The translations under genes were made by a program, and so were the position numbers. Shown piece by piece: positions 1 through 8,651 of a stretch of 64,000 nt of DNA (positions within the stretch are counted from its first letter, which is position 1; every line of letters starts with the position of its first letter). The notes beneath the pieces are model-generated. The model was not told where the DNA came from and did not search any database. It was given only the letters and a program-made list of their open reading frames with translations. The stretch covers positions 190,024 through 254,023 of the forward strand of contig NZ_SLVV01000005.1 in the NCBI RefSeq assembly GCF_004340465.1, in the 5' to 3' direction. The stretch is from Mesobacillus foraminis. GTDB lineage: Bacteria; Bacillota; Bacilli; Bacillales; Cytobacillaceae.

Positions 1-731
1 GTATGAGGTGATACTCTTTTATCTTCAATTCCAGCCCTTCTACCTGCCTCTTTGATTACATTATCTAGACCAACATGTGAGAGCTCACTACCCTTATAAG
101 ACAAGAAATAGCAATCTGTACTAACTGTTTTCCCTTTGAAATATTCCTTCTTAATTCGTTCATACTTAATAAGAATCTTCTTGAGTGCTGGACTAATGAA
201 AATATACCTTTCCTTATTACCTTTCCCATTGACAAGAATGGTTGTTTCCTTAACATTAACGGTTCTTAAACCTCGAATTTCCATTGCACGGAGTCCACAG
301 TCACTGAGCATAGCTATAATCGCTTTATTTCTCGCCTCAAAATAATTCTTATAAGTAAACGAATTTATCATTTTGTCGACTTCCTGTATTGTAAATCCCT
401 TTAAGATCTTTTTTGGCAGCTTAGGAGTTTCCACTTTTTTTGCTATGTTCTCTTTTATATACTCCTCCTTCTCACACCATGAAAAAAATGCCTTTATCAT
501 TTTAAACATTGATACAATCGATTGTGGTTTTAATCCACTACTTTGTTTGGTTCTCACATACGCCTTAAGATCATGGATTGTGATATTTTCTAGTTCGGTA
601 ATTGCTCGTTTCTCTTCTAAGAAAGACTTTAGCTGTTTTAGTTCCTGACGTTTGTTTATCATTGTCTTTTTGGTAAATCCTTTAGCTAGACAATGGTAGA
701 TATATTCTTGCATGACATCGTCTAAAAACAA
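1..731 (-). CDS. Tyrosine recombinase / phage-type integrase, C-terminus beyond the left edge
   Basis: The frame reads leftwards for about 243 residues without a stop and leaves the window, so this is a 3'-truncated view. An N-terminal core-binding region (roughly residues 8-100, containing KGFTKKTMINKRQEL) is followed by the catalytic domain: GLRAMEIRGL supplies the first catalytic Arg and GKGNKER the catalytic Lys. The frame ends at SPHT, the beginning of the usual SPHTFRHT box, so the remaining His, Arg and Tyr lie outside. I prefer a TTG start at 729-731, because AAGGTGG sits 8 nt upstream; the first ATG (711-713) has no ribosome-binding site. The gene looks more AT-rich than its neighbours. 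B. subtilis has ccdA after yneF, so acquisition at this junction is inferred. Whether it moves an element or acts as a stand-alone recombinase cannot be told here. Confidence 0.9.
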   Translation of the reverse strand, partial: MFLDDVMQEYIYHCLAKGFTKKTMINKRQELKQLKSFLEEKRAITELENITIHDLKAYVRTKQSSGLKPQSIVSMFKMIKAFFSWCEKEEYIKENIAKKVETPKLPKKILKGFTIQEVDKMINSFTYKNYFEARNKAIIAMLSDCGLRAMEIRGLRTVNVKETTILVNGKGNKERYIFISPALKKILIKYERIKKEYFKGKTVSTDCYFLSYKGSELSHVGLDNVIKEAGRRAGIEDKRVSPH

Positions 732-733
732 TA

Positions 734-782
734 AAAAACCCACCTTCCCTGCTGAATTTATCAACAGAAAAAGTGGGTTTTT
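734..782. terminator. Hairpin overlapping the integrase ribosome-binding site and start
   Basis: Arms AAAAACCCAC (734-743) and GTGGGTTTTT (773-782) enclose a 29-nt loop with a small CTG/CAG inner pairing. Runs of T follow on either strand, so it could terminate in both directions. On the minus strand the Shine-Dalgarno of the integrase lies in the arm/loop and the TTG start just after the T-run, so folding should also limit translation. Confidence 0.6.
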
Positions 783-916
783 AAAGGTAAGAAGAAAAAT
801 TAAGCATTTCTGAGTAAAATAACGATGACAGATTCACCAATTTTAACGAAAATAAGGAAAATTTCATCGGTAAAATTACTTTAAAACAGTTGTCAAACCC
901 TTGATACTACTGGGTT

Positions 917-1132
917 TTATTTACCTTGCTGTTTATTCATAGCTGCCATCATTTGATTGATTTTCTTCTGGGATGGCTTCATACCCATCTGCATCATCAT
1001 CATTTTTAGCATTTGTTCGTTAATCGGCGGATTTTTCTGCAAGTAGCTCATCATATATTTGCGAGCAATGAAAAATCCTAGCGCTACACCGGCCAAAAGT
1101 GCCAGTATACCAACTAGAATATACATCCACAT
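917..1132 (-). CDS. yneF: YneF family small membrane protein (UPF0154)
   Basis: A protein of about 71 residues with a single N-terminal membrane helix ([20 protein letters not shown]), then a conserved basic, Met-rich tail containing [20 protein letters not shown] and [14 protein letters not shown]. This matches the UPF0154/YneF family in length and motif; function is unknown in the family. I chose ATG at 1130-1132, which has GGAGG 9 nt upstream; a TTG two codons earlier is too close to that site. It lies downstream of sirA on the same strand, as in B. subtilis. No strong terminator follows, only a weak 6-bp stem (AAACCC/GGGTTT) around 892-914. Confidence 0.9.
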   Translation of the reverse strand: MWMYILVGILALLAGVALGFFIARKYMMSYLQKNPPINEQMLKMMMMQMGMKPSQKKINQMMAAMNKQQGK

Positions 1133-1219
1133 AACCAATTTCCTCCTTCATGTTGTCTAACATACAGTGTACTAAACCATTCGCTATTATACAATATTTG
1201 CGGGAGTTTTTCCTCTGTT

Positions 1220-1660
1220 TTAGACAAATTTTCTTTCCTTTATAGGCTTCAGCCAGCCGCAGCGTTCAGCGCTTACATCCATAGCCAGGAAAGAGGTTTC
1301 ACATTTCCGGAGTACCTCAAAGAAGACGGTCTCAGCATCATGGTTCCCTTGAGATTCCACCAAAAGCCACCGATCATGAACTTTCAATGTTGCTGTACTT
1401 TTAGAATGAGGCATAACATAATAATATATTCCCTGTTCAGCACGGAACCCTTTCAGCTTAGACATCTGTTGATGAAGAAACTGATGGATCCTGAGGACAG
1501 GAATCGGTTTTGTAATATAATCAATTTGCCTGGAGATAATCGACTTGATTTCCCCCATAGAGTGACTGTGTTCCCGAAAAAGCTGGTAAAACATTCTTTC
1601 CCTTCCAAAATAGTGGCTGGCAAATTCTTCTTCAATCAAAAAAAGTTGATAGGATCTCAT
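1220..1660 (-). CDS. sirA: Sporulation inhibitor of replication SirA
   Basis: A 146-residue protein beginning MRSYQLFLIEEEFASHYFGRE, which is typical of SirA (formerly YneE). In B. subtilis SirA binds domain I of DnaA and blocks new initiation at oriC once sporulation is committed. The start is ATG with GAGGAGGGG about 5 nt upstream. Position matches B. subtilis (tkt - sirA - yneF), except that azoR and a small gene are inserted between tkt and sirA. Two Spo0A-type boxes lie 60 and 90 bp upstream of the start, consistent with the known direct activation by Spo0A~P. The C-terminal half (IYYYVMPHSKSTATLKVHDRW) is well formed, so I see no sign of decay. Confidence 0.9.
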   Translation of the reverse strand: MRSYQLFLIEEEFASHYFGRERMFYQLFREHSHSMGEIKSIISRQIDYITKPIPVLRIHQFLHQQMSKLKGFRAEQGIYYYVMPHSKSTATLKVHDRWLLVESQGNHDAETVFFEVLRKCETSFLAMDVSAERCGWLKPIKERKFV

Positions 1661-1693
1661 TCGATCCCCTCCTCTTTAGACAAGCTTTTTATT

Positions 1694-1759
1694 ATTATAA
1701 AAAAATTTTGTTCGGTCCGTTGTCTAAAGCTGCAGAATTTATACACTATTTTTGTCGAA
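1694..1759 (-). promoter_or_regulatory. sirA promoter region with two Spo0A boxes
   Basis: A TATAAT -10 hexamer (minus strand; 1694-1699) has no good -35. TTGTCTAAA (1720-1728) lies at the -35 position and TTTTGTCGAA (1750-1759), a perfect 0A box, lies 30 bp further upstream, about three helical turns away. This layout is typical of Spo0A~P-activated sigma-A promoters. Function is inferred from the known regulation of sirA. Confidence 0.65.
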
Positions 1760-1910
1760 TAGTCAATCTCTTTCTTTTATTATAATATTCCGAACATTTA
1801 TTGTCACGAAAAAAGATTGGAAAGATAAAAAAGTCAACAAAATTTTAACATGTCAGGAGTTAATTCAGGGAATAGTAACCTTATTCGATTAAGAGAAAGG
1901 ATATGATTGT

Positions 1911-2546
1911 ATGGCCACAGTATTGTATATAACAGCTAACCCAAAGGAAATTCAGGAATCCTTCGGCCTGTCTGTGGGCGAAGAATTCATCAATGCTTAC
2001 AGAGAAGAACATCCAAATGATGAGGTAGTTCGCCTTGACCTCTATAAAATGACCGTTCCCCACATTGATACTGATGTTTTTAATGGCTGGGGGAAATTGC
2101 AGCAAGGGAAGGCGTTTGACGAGTTAAATGAGGAAGAAAAAACGAAGGTCAGCTTGATCAGCCAGTTAACGGATCAGTTTGTAGCAGCGGACAAGTATGT
2201 TTTCGTTACTCCTATGTGGAATCTAAGCGCACCTCCAATGCTTAAGGCCTATATCGACAACATTGCCATTGCTGGAAAGACTTTCAAATACACTGCCGAA
2301 GGCCCAGTAGGTCTGCTGACAGATAAAAAAGCTCTGCATATTCAAGCTAGAGGCGGATTTTATTCAGAGGGTCCTGCAGCGGAATTAGAATTTGGGGACC
2401 GTTATCTTAGGGCAATCCTTAGCTTTATGGGTGTCCCTTCCATCGAGACCATTGCTGTTGAAGGAATGGCTGCTACACCGGATAAAGCAGGTGAAATCAA
2501 ACAAAACGCAATCGAAAAAGCCAAACAACAGGCAAAGGAATTCTAA
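1911..2546 (+). CDS. azoR: FMN-dependent NADH:quinone oxidoreductase / azoreductase
   Basis: A 211-residue flavodoxin-like protein. The family reduces quinones and azo dyes in the cytosol with NADH and a bound FMN. N-terminal [10 protein letters not shown] forms the first strand and phosphate loop. Residues 101-117 ([17 protein letters not shown]) are the conserved FMN/dimer signature and [11 protein letters not shown] near 145 is the second FMN loop. The start ATG has AAAGGA upstream. It is transcribed divergently from sirA and alone, ending in a strong terminator. This gene is not at this position in B. subtilis, where the paralogues azoR1 and azoR2 lie elsewhere, so it is an insertion into the tkt-sirA interval. 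Physiological substrate is not predictable. Confidence 0.92.
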   Translation: MATVLYITANPKEIQESFGLSVGEEFINAYREEHPNDEVVRLDLYKMTVPHIDTDVFNGWGKLQQGKAFDELNEEEKTKVSLISQLTDQFVAADKYVFVTPMWNLSAPPMLKAYIDNIAIAGKTFKYTAEGPVGLLTDKKALHIQARGGFYSEGPAAELEFGDRYLRAILSFMGVPSIETIAVEGMAATPDKAGEIKQNAIEKAKQQAKEF

Positions 2547-2626
2547 ACAGAATTTGACAGCTAGCGGCACCATTCTCCTTTGAAAAAGGATGCTGGCCAA
2601 ATACACCCTATGGGCTTTATTAATAC

Positions 2627-2675
2627 AAAAGCAGTCTTAAATGCATTTTAATGGCATTTAGACTGCTTTTTATTT
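2627..2675. terminator. Bidirectional terminator between azoR and the 50-residue gene
   Basis: AAAGCAGTCTTAAATGC and GCATTTAGACTGCTTT form a long stem with one bulge, flanked by T-runs on both strands. It lies between the end of azoR (+) and the end of the small minus-strand gene, so it can serve both. Confidence 0.85.
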
Positions 2676-2682
2676 GGTCTTC

Positions 2683-2835
2683 TTAATTCACCATGCCAGC
2701 AAACGGGATTTCCCTCCTGTAATCATAAGCAAATACTTCCGCCTGTGTGCTCTCCTCCTGGCGCACACCTTCAGAAGCACTGTCAGGCTGATATGAAACT
2801 TGGTCCAGCGGTATATCCCTTCGGTACTCAAACAT
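2683..2835 (-). CDS. Small uncharacterised protein, 50 residues, with a repeated (E/D)YRR(D/E)IP motif
   Basis: A short frame with a strong ribosome-binding site (AGGAGGTGG, 5 nt before ATG at 2833-2835) and a TAA stop at 2683-2685. The product begins MFEYRRDIPLDQVSYQP and ends DYRREIPFAGMVN, so EYRRDIP and DYRREIP flank a polar linker rich in Glu, Gln and Ser. There is no membrane segment or signal peptide. I do not recognise the family. It has its own terminator (shared with azoR) and sits just after the tkt terminator on the same strand. The ribosome-binding site, clean boundaries and internal repeat are the evidence that it is real; function is unknown. Confidence 0.7.
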   Translation of the reverse strand: MFEYRRDIPLDQVSYQPDSASEGVRQEESTQAEVFAYDYRREIPFAGMVN

Positions 2836-2894
2836 CGTTCCACCTCCTCTTTATACTTAGTATGGGAAGCAGAAGCAAAATAATTACAGCAAGA

Positions 2895-2932
2895 CAAAAA
2901 AAAGGAACGAAGCAAGAGCTTCGTTCCTTTTT
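2895..2932 (-). terminator. Terminator of tkt
   Basis: A perfect 12-bp stem (AAAGGAACGAAG / CTTCGTTCCTTT) with a 6-nt loop, followed on the minus strand by eight T residues. It starts directly after the tkt stop codon. Confidence 0.9.
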
Positions 2933-2938
2933 ATCTAT

Positions 2939-4945
2939 TTAGTTTTGCAATAAAGCCTTGACGCGAGATACAACATTCTCTACAGAGAAGCCATATTCAG
3001 CCAGGATTTTCTCAGCCGGTGCAGATGCCCCGAATTGGTCAATGGCAAGTACTTCGCCTTCATCACCAACATAGCGGTGCCAGCCAAGAGAAGAACCCAT
3101 TTCAATGCCTAGACGCTTTTTGACGGATTTAGGAATGACTGATTCCTTATATTCCTTGGATTGTGCTTCAAAGCGATCCCATGAAGGCATGCTGACAACA
3201 GATACCTGAACGCCTTCAGATGCAAGTGCTTCCTGTGCTTTGACAGCTAGCCCTACTTCAGAACCTGAAGCTAGCAGCAAGGCATCTGGTGTTTCGCTTC
3301 CCGCAGGGGAAACCACATATGCTCCGCGAGAAACACCATCGTAAGCATTTTTATCAGTGTCCTTGATCGTTGGCAGATTTTGGCGAGTTAAAACAAGAGC
3401 GGTTGGCTTGTCTTTAGACTCAACTGCCAATCTCCATGCAGCAGATGTTTCATTACCATCTGCAGGACGGATAATGGATAGGTTAGGCATTGCGCGAAGG
3501 GCGGCAAGCTGCTCAACTGGTTCATGAGTCGGGCCGTCCTCCCCAACAGCAATGCTGTCATGTGTAAATACATATGTTACCGGAAGCCCCATTAGAGCTG
3601 CAAGGCGGATCGCCGGACGAAGGTAATCCGAGAAAACAAAGAACGTACCGCCGAAAACCTTAAGGCCTCCGTGAAGCGCCATACCGTTCATTGCCGCACC
3701 CATTGCGAATTCACGGACACCAAACCAGATATTGCGTCCTTCATAAGAGTTCGGGAAGAAATCTCCAGTGCCTTTGATCATGGTTTTATTGGATCCCGCA
3801 AGGTCTGCAGAACCGCCAATGAAATATGGAAGGCTTTGGGCAACTGCGTTAAGTGCTTCCCCAGAAGAAGCCCTGCTCGCAAGACTCTTGCCTTCTTCAT
3901 AAACAGGAAGGTTTTCTTCCCAACCTTGAGGAAGTTCACCCTTAATTGCTGACTCTAGCTGGGATGCCAGTTCTGGATAAGCTTTTTTATAGTTATCAAA
4001 AAGGTCGTTCCATTCTTTTTCGGTGCTTTGGCCTTTTTCCACGATTTGCTTCTGGAAGTTTTCATAAACCTCTTCCGGTACATGGAAATCTTGATCAAAG
4101 GTCCACTTGTAGGCTTCTTTTGTAAGCTTCATTTCAGCTTCGCCCAGTGGAGCCCCGTGAACGGAAGATTTGCCTGCCATGTTTGGAGAACCATAGCCAA
4201 TGATTGTTTTTACCTCAATCATAGTAGGGCGGTCAAGATCGGTTTTCGCTTCTTCAATTGCCTTGGAGATTTCTTCAAGGTTGTTTCCGTCTTCAACACG
4301 GACGTATTGCCAGCCATAAGCTTTAAAACGGCCTTCGACACTCTCTGAGAATGATTTGTTAAGCTCACCATCCAAAGAGATATCATTTGAATCATAGAGT
4401 ACAACCAGTCGACCTAGCTTTAGATGGGCTGCAAGGGAAGCTGCTTCCGCTGATACACCCTCCATCAGGTCTCCATCTCCACATATGCTGTATGTAAAAT
4501 GGTTAACAATTTCATAATCGTCTTTGTTGTAAACGGCTGCTAAATGACGTTCTGCCATTGCCATTCCTACTGCCATAGCAACACCCTGTCCAAGAGGACC
4601 CGTGGTTGCTTCTACACCAACAGTATGGCCGTACTCTGGATGTCCAGGTGTTTTGCTTCCCCACTGTCTGAATTGTTTGATCTCATCCAGATCGAGTCCA
4701 TATCCAGAAAGATGAAGGAGACTGTATAATAACATAGAGCCATGACCTGCTGATAGAACAAAACGGTCACGGTTGAACCATTCAGGATTCTTTGGGTTGT
4801 GGTTCATAAAGCGCGTCCAAAGCGTATATGCCATTGGAGCAGCACCCATTGGCATTCCAGGGTGTCCAGAGTTTGCTTTTTCAATCGCATCTATTGATAG
4901 AGTACGAATCGAATCAATTGAGAGAGCATCAATTTTGTCGAGCAT
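2939..4945 (-). CDS. tkt: Transketolase
   Basis: About 668 residues, the usual length. It is a thiamine-diphosphate enzyme of the non-oxidative pentose phosphate pathway, moving two-carbon units between ketose and aldose phosphates in the cytosol. Visible motifs: [18 protein letters not shown] near the N-terminus, the ThDP-binding [13 protein letters not shown] around residue 155, and the transketolase signature with catalytic His/Glu ([13 protein letters not shown]) around 470. I chose ATG at 4943-4945 ([11 protein letters not shown]) because GAAAGGATG lies 6 nt upstream; an ATG three codons earlier overlaps that site. Its terminator follows immediately and ynzC lies upstream. Confidence 0.97.
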   Translation of the reverse strand: MLDKIDALSIDSIRTLSIDAIEKANSGHPGMPMGAAPMAYTLWTRFMNHNPKNPEWFNRDRFVLSAGHGSMLLYSLLHLSGYGLDLDEIKQFRQWGSKTPGHPEYGHTVGVEATTGPLGQGVAMAVGMAMAERHLAAVYNKDDYEIVNHFTYSICGDGDLMEGVSAEAASLAAHLKLGRLVVLYDSNDISLDGELNKSFSESVEGRFKAYGWQYVRVEDGNNLEEISKAIEEAKTDLDRPTMIEVKTIIGYGSPNMAGKSSVHGAPLGEAEMKLTKEAYKWTFDQDFHVPEEVYENFQKQIVEKGQSTEKEWNDLFDNYKKAYPELASQLESAIKGELPQGWEENLPVYEEGKSLASRASSGEALNAVAQSLPYFIGGSADLAGSNKTMIKGTGDFFPNSYEGRNIWFGVREFAMGAAMNGMALHGGLKVFGGTFFVFSDYLRPAIRLAALMGLPVTYVFTHDSIAVGEDGPTHEPVEQLAALRAMPNLSIIRPADGNETSAAWRLAVESKDKPTALVLTRQNLPTIKDTDKNAYDGVSRGAYVVSPAGSETPDALLLASGSEVGLAVKAQEALASEGVQVSVVSMPSWDRFEAQSKEYKESVIPKSVKKRLGIEMGSSLGWHRYVGDEGEVLAIDQFGASAPAEKILAEYGFSVENVVSRVKALLQN

Positions 4946-5108
4946 GAAATACATCCTTTCTATTTGAGACTTACTTCACCCATAATATCATTTTTATCCA
5001 ACAAATTGCATCGATTAAGGACAAAAAAATGCAAAACCTTCAATTTATTTTGACACAAACTTACACACTCTATGTATCGGGAAAATGTAAGCGTAGACAA
5101 ATGGGAAC

Positions 5109-5132
5109 AAGGACTGAAATTTATCAGTCCTT
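5109..5132 (-). terminator. Hairpin after ynzC
   Basis: Perfect 9-bp stem AAGGACTGA / TCAGTCCTT, 22 nt after the ynzC stop. The following T-run is poor, so it is a weak terminator or an mRNA 3'-end stabiliser. Confidence 0.5.
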
Positions 5133-5154
5133 CTCAAATTCAATACAAATATGA

Positions 5155-5388
5155 TCAGTGCAGTTTGTTATTTTTTCTCATTGCCTTAATCTTTCTTGGT
5201 GTCACATCATTCCCGGCGGGATCCATGATGGTAACGCCTTTCAAAGTATTAAGCATGGATGAACGAAAAGTTTGAAGATACTCAGCCCTTAGAGCAGATT
5301 GCTCTTTAGCTTCCTCTTCAGTCAGTTTAGAGGTTTTCGCCTTATTGGCTAACTCGTTGATTCTCGCAATTTTATCTTTAGAAAGCAT
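5155..5388 (-). CDS. ynzC: YnzC family protein (UPF0291 / DUF896)
   Basis: A 77-residue, highly charged protein. The N-terminal half (KIARINELANKAKTSKLTEEE) forms the helical hairpin characteristic of DUF896, and the tail (NTLKGVTIMDPAGNDVTP) is conserved in YnzC. The start ATG has AAAGGAG about 9 nt upstream. Function is unestablished; in B. subtilis ynzC is the third gene of the SOS-induced yneA-yneB-ynzC operon, the arrangement seen here with 115 bp between yneB and ynzC. Confidence 0.92.
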   Translation of the reverse strand: MLSKDKIARINELANKAKTSKLTEEEAKEQSALRAEYLQTFRSSMLNTLKGVTIMDPAGNDVTPRKIKAMRKNNKLH

Positions 5389-5503
5389 ATTTGAACGCTC
5401 CTTTATTAGATGTTCGGATAGAAGCCATATTACTAAATATCTACTATATTTACAAGGGAAGGGCCTCTACCAAAACACAGTAATTAAAAGGAAGGAACGA
5501 ACC

Positions 5504-6160
<657 letters not shown>

Positions 6161-6176
6161 TTACTATGACTAACTA

Positions 6177-6500
6177 TTATTCATACAGATCCAGCCCAGC
6201 GAGTTCCGTGGAACCATCCTCGGTTTGAACAATCGGCACGACGAGCTCGTCACCGGCATAAATTCTCCCATCCGATATCCGGTTCTCCTTTTCAATCCAG
6301 GCCACAAATTCATTAACCGGCTGATTATGGGTGTCTGCCAGTTCTTCTGCAAGGACCCACAGCGAGTCCCCTTCTTTTACAGTTACTGTTATGTATTCTT
6401 TTTCAACGGATTTAAGCTGTCCAGCAAAGAGAATTGAAAAAATAAATGTTACCGCAATTAGTATAAGAGCATAAGAATAATTGTTCCAGATTTTTTTCAT
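6177..6500 (-). CDS. yneA: Cell division suppressor YneA (LysM protein)
   Basis: 107 residues: a short N-terminus, one membrane helix (ALILIAVTFIFSILFAGQL, ~11-29), and an extracytoplasmic LysM domain (ITVTVKEGDSLWVLAEELADT...YAGDELVVPI, ~37-92). In B. subtilis YneA is the SOS-induced inhibitor of septum formation that delays division until damage is repaired. The start ATG has AAGGGGTG upstream. It is divergent from lexA across a region with several LexA boxes, matching its expected repression by LexA. The C-terminal tail is short and acidic, as in the family. Confidence 0.93.
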   Translation of the reverse strand: MKKIWNNYSYALILIAVTFIFSILFAGQLKSVEKEYITVTVKEGDSLWVLAEELADTHNQPVNEFVAWIEKENRISDGRIYAGDELVVPIVQTEDGSTELAGLDLYE

Positions 6501-6516
6501 TCAAACGCACCCCTTA

Positions 6517-6616
6517 GAATGTATGTTCGCTTTTATGATTTTTATTATAAATCGAACATTTGTTTTGTGTCAACAAATATTCGAACTTATGTTTGTACCA
6601 TGCGAACATACGTGTT
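6517..6616. promoter_or_regulatory. LexA (SOS) boxes controlling yneA and lexA
   Basis: Four sites resembling the Bacillus LexA box CGAACNNNNGTTCG lie in the divergent interval: GAATGTATGTTC (6517-6528), CGAACATTTGTTTT (6553-6566), CGAACTTATGTTTG (6582-6595) and CGAACATACGTGTT (6603-6616). Each has one to three mismatches in the arms. B. subtilis has multiple boxes at the same place. Confidence 0.85.
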
Positions 6617-6653
6617 ATAATATCAGTAAGATTCTAAGATGAGGTGCGTGAAT

Positions 6654-7277
6654 ATGGCAAAATTATCGAAAAGGCAGCAAGACATCCTTGAATTTATAAA
6701 ACACGAAGTCAAGAAAAAAGGGTATCCGCCTTCCGTGCGCGAAATTGGGGAAGCGGTTGGCCTGGCTTCGAGCTCCACGGTACATGGCCACCTTGCCCGG
6801 CTTGAAAGCAAAGGACTGATCAGGCGTGATCCGACGAAACCGCGGGCAATTGAAATTCTTGAATTAGAAGCAGAAACACATATACCCAAATATAACGTTG
6901 TGAATGTCCCTGTTGTCGGTAAGGTAACGGCCGGACAGCCTATTACTGCCATTGAAAACGTAGAAGAGTACTTCCCGCTGCCGGACAGGCTCGTTCCTTC
7001 TGACGAGCAGGTATTTATGCTTGAGGTTATGGGAGACAGTATGATTGAAGCTGGCATCCTTGATGGCGATTATGTGATCGTGAAACAGCAGCAGACTGCC
7101 AATAACGGTGAAATTGTAGTAGCCATGACGGAAGAGGACGAAGCAACAGTTAAAAGATTCTTTAAAGAGAAGGATTTCATCAGGCTGCAGCCGGAGAATC
7201 CAACCATGGATCCTATTATTCTACGAAACGTATCCATCCTTGGAAAAGTCATTGGAGTATACCGCCATATGCATTAA
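6654..7277 (+). CDS. lexA: SOS repressor LexA
   Basis: 207 residues from ATG at 6654 (GAGGTG upstream; an ATG five codons earlier overlaps that site). The N-terminal winged helix-turn-helix (residues ~24-56, [20 protein letters not shown]) binds SOS boxes. The self-cleavage site is Ala93-Gly94 (VTAGQP), and the serine/lysine dyad is Ser129 (GDSM) and Lys167 (ATVKRF). RecA filaments trigger cleavage and derepress yneAB-ynzC, recA and other SOS genes. lexA is transcribed divergently from yneA and autoregulated through the boxes upstream. A terminator follows closely. Confidence 0.97.
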   Translation: MAKLSKRQQDILEFIKHEVKKKGYPPSVREIGEAVGLASSSTVHGHLARLESKGLIRRDPTKPRAIEILELEAETHIPKYNVVNVPVVGKVTAGQPITAIENVEEYFPLPDRLVPSDEQVFMLEVMGDSMIEAGILDGDYVIVKQQQTANNGEIVVAMTEEDEATVKRFFKEKDFIRLQPENPTMDPIILRNVSILGKVIGVYRHMH

Positions 7278-7282
7278 GGACT

Positions 7283-7316
7283 AGAAAAGCAAGCGTCTTG
7301 GCGCTTGCTTTTCTAA
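7283..7316 (+). terminator. Terminator of lexA
   Basis: AGAAAAGCAAGCG / CGCTTGCTTTTCT stem with a short loop, 6 nt after the lexA stop. Confidence 0.85.
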
Positions 7317-7477
7317 TTTCACTATTTTTATGATAGTTTAGTACTATTTACAATATATTGAAAATTCGGTAAAATAGCACATTTTCATTCCTTTCCTTTC
7401 CTATTATAATAGAATTACACCATGATCTACCTAAGGTCGCTTTACAAAAATTTTCGACTTTAGGAGTGTGAGGAAAA

Positions 7478-7813
7478 ATGTTAAAGGACATTCTTTTCGC
7501 TATCATTATTGGTGGGTTCGTCGGGTTGGCAGCACATGTACGAAAACGGGGAAAGATTATAAAACCCCGAAAGACAAAAAAATTTATTTACCTGGGCTTC
7601 CTTGAAGAGGTTATCACAGGTTCTATCGCTTCCCTGCTTCTGGTTGTTACTTCAGGGACAGATTCTACTCTAAGGGTGATTTTTGTCTCCATCATTGCCG
7701 GATTTGGAGGTGACGCCTTGCTGAGAGGTGTTGAATTTATCCGTGAAGAACAGAAAAATTCTTGCCAGGACCCTCTTCCCGAAGAAAAAACGAATAAAAG
7801 TACACAGCCTTAA
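7478..7813 (+). CDS. Small membrane protein, probable DUF4257 family
   Basis: 111 residues with two predicted membrane helices: DILFAIIIGGFVGLAAHV (~3-20) and ITGSIASLLLVVTSG (~46-60), plus a third hydrophobic stretch VIFVSIIAGFGGDALLRG (~68-85). A basic loop KRGKIIKPRKTKKF lies between the first two. The C-terminal tail is polar. It resembles DUF4257 proteins of Bacillus as I remember them, which have no known role. AGGAGTGTGAGG precedes the ATG by 6 nt. It stands alone between lexA and a convergent PfpI gene, with its own upstream region and a downstream terminator. Confidence 0.7.
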   Translation: MLKDILFAIIIGGFVGLAAHVRKRGKIIKPRKTKKFIYLGFLEEVITGSIASLLLVVTSGTDSTLRVIFVSIIAGFGGDALLRGVEFIREEQKNSCQDPLPEEKTNKSTQP

Positions 7814-8141
7814 TCTAAACAGAAGATTGCTTCCATCATTTCAAACAGCTTCTCAATGCTTGATTTTTCTTTGCCTCTACCTTACGCACCCTCTCCCTTA
7901 TTATGATCCCAGCTATCGCCCATTCTTTATTCCCGTTAAGAATTGACCGAAAGGCAATTAAAAATCAAGGAAGATTTTGCAGGAAATTCCCGGGAATCCG
8001 CACCAAAACAAAAAACCTCGATATCCGTATCGAGGTTTTCTTTATGACTATAGGGTATCCCAGCTATATAGATGAGCTGCGAAAATAAAAGACTTTTAAT
8101 CTTTTAAATGACCAGGAACTTGCCTATTCAATGGCAAGGCA
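7814..8141. other. Convergent intergenic region
   Basis: This holds the terminator at 8011-8041 and a 6-bp stem CTTGCC/GGCAAG at 8119-8137 just after the PfpI stop. No coding frame with a ribosome-binding site was seen. Confidence 0.5.
8011..8041. terminator. Bidirectional terminator between the DUF4257 gene and the PfpI gene
   Basis: AAAACCTCGATA and TATCGAGGTTTT form a perfect 12-bp stem with a 4-nt loop and T-runs on both sides. Confidence 0.85.
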
Positions 8142-8651
8142 TCAGGAAAGCTTTGCTAGTATTTCCCGAATAAAAGCAGGCTCATCCACAGGAGTCCGTG
8201 ATGTAACGATATTATCGCCTACAACTACTTCTTCGTCTTTGTAGATTGCCCCTGCTAATTTTACATCGTCCCGGATTCCGATATAGCTTGTCGCTTCCTT
8301 CCCTTTTAATACATCCGCACTAATCATCACTTGCGGCCCGTGGCATATACCCGAAATGAGTTTGCCTTGATCATTTAATTCTTTTACAAAACGGACAACG
8401 TCCTCATTTACACGCAATGCTTCTGGAGCTCCACCGCCTGGAATGACAACTCCGTCGAACTCCGAAGCATTGGCTTCCGATGCACCTATATCAGCAGTAT
8501 AGGAGACAGTTCCCTGTTTTCCAGGACAGTCAATTCCTTTTTCCAAACCGACAATCACTGCCTCATGCCCGGCTTCTTTAATGGCTTCATAAGGATTTAC
8601 CATTTCGGAATCCTCAAATCCCCCTGCCAGCAAAAACGCTACCTTTGCCAA
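8142..8651 (-). CDS. DJ-1/PfpI superfamily protein (YfkM/YraA type)
   Basis: 169 residues from a TTG start (8649-8651; MAKVAFLLAGGFEDSE) with GGAGGGG about 7 nt upstream; an earlier TTG overlaps that site. The flavodoxin-like fold carries the nucleophile elbow GICHGPQ with the reactive Cys (~residue 105), the upstream acid in GGFEDSE, and VIPGGGAPEALR. Relatives are general stress proteins with deglycase, chaperone or protease activity reported variously; which applies here cannot be read from sequence. It is a single-gene unit convergent with the DUF4257 gene. Two TGTACGTACA palindromes lie in its upstream gap. Confidence 0.88.
   Translation of the reverse strand: MAKVAFLLAGGFEDSEMVNPYEAIKEAGHEAVIVGLEKGIDCPGKQGTVSYTADIGASEANASEFDGVVIPGGGAPEALRVNEDVVRFVKELNDQGKLISGICHGPQVMISADVLKGKEATSYIGIRDDVKLAGAIYKDEEVVVGDNIVTSRTPVDEPAFIREILAKLS

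Noticed and set aside
2745-2942. Plus-strand open frame of 65 codons antisense to the 50-residue gene
   Set aside because: No ribosome-binding site; it runs through the tkt terminator, and the minus-strand frame explains the sequence better.
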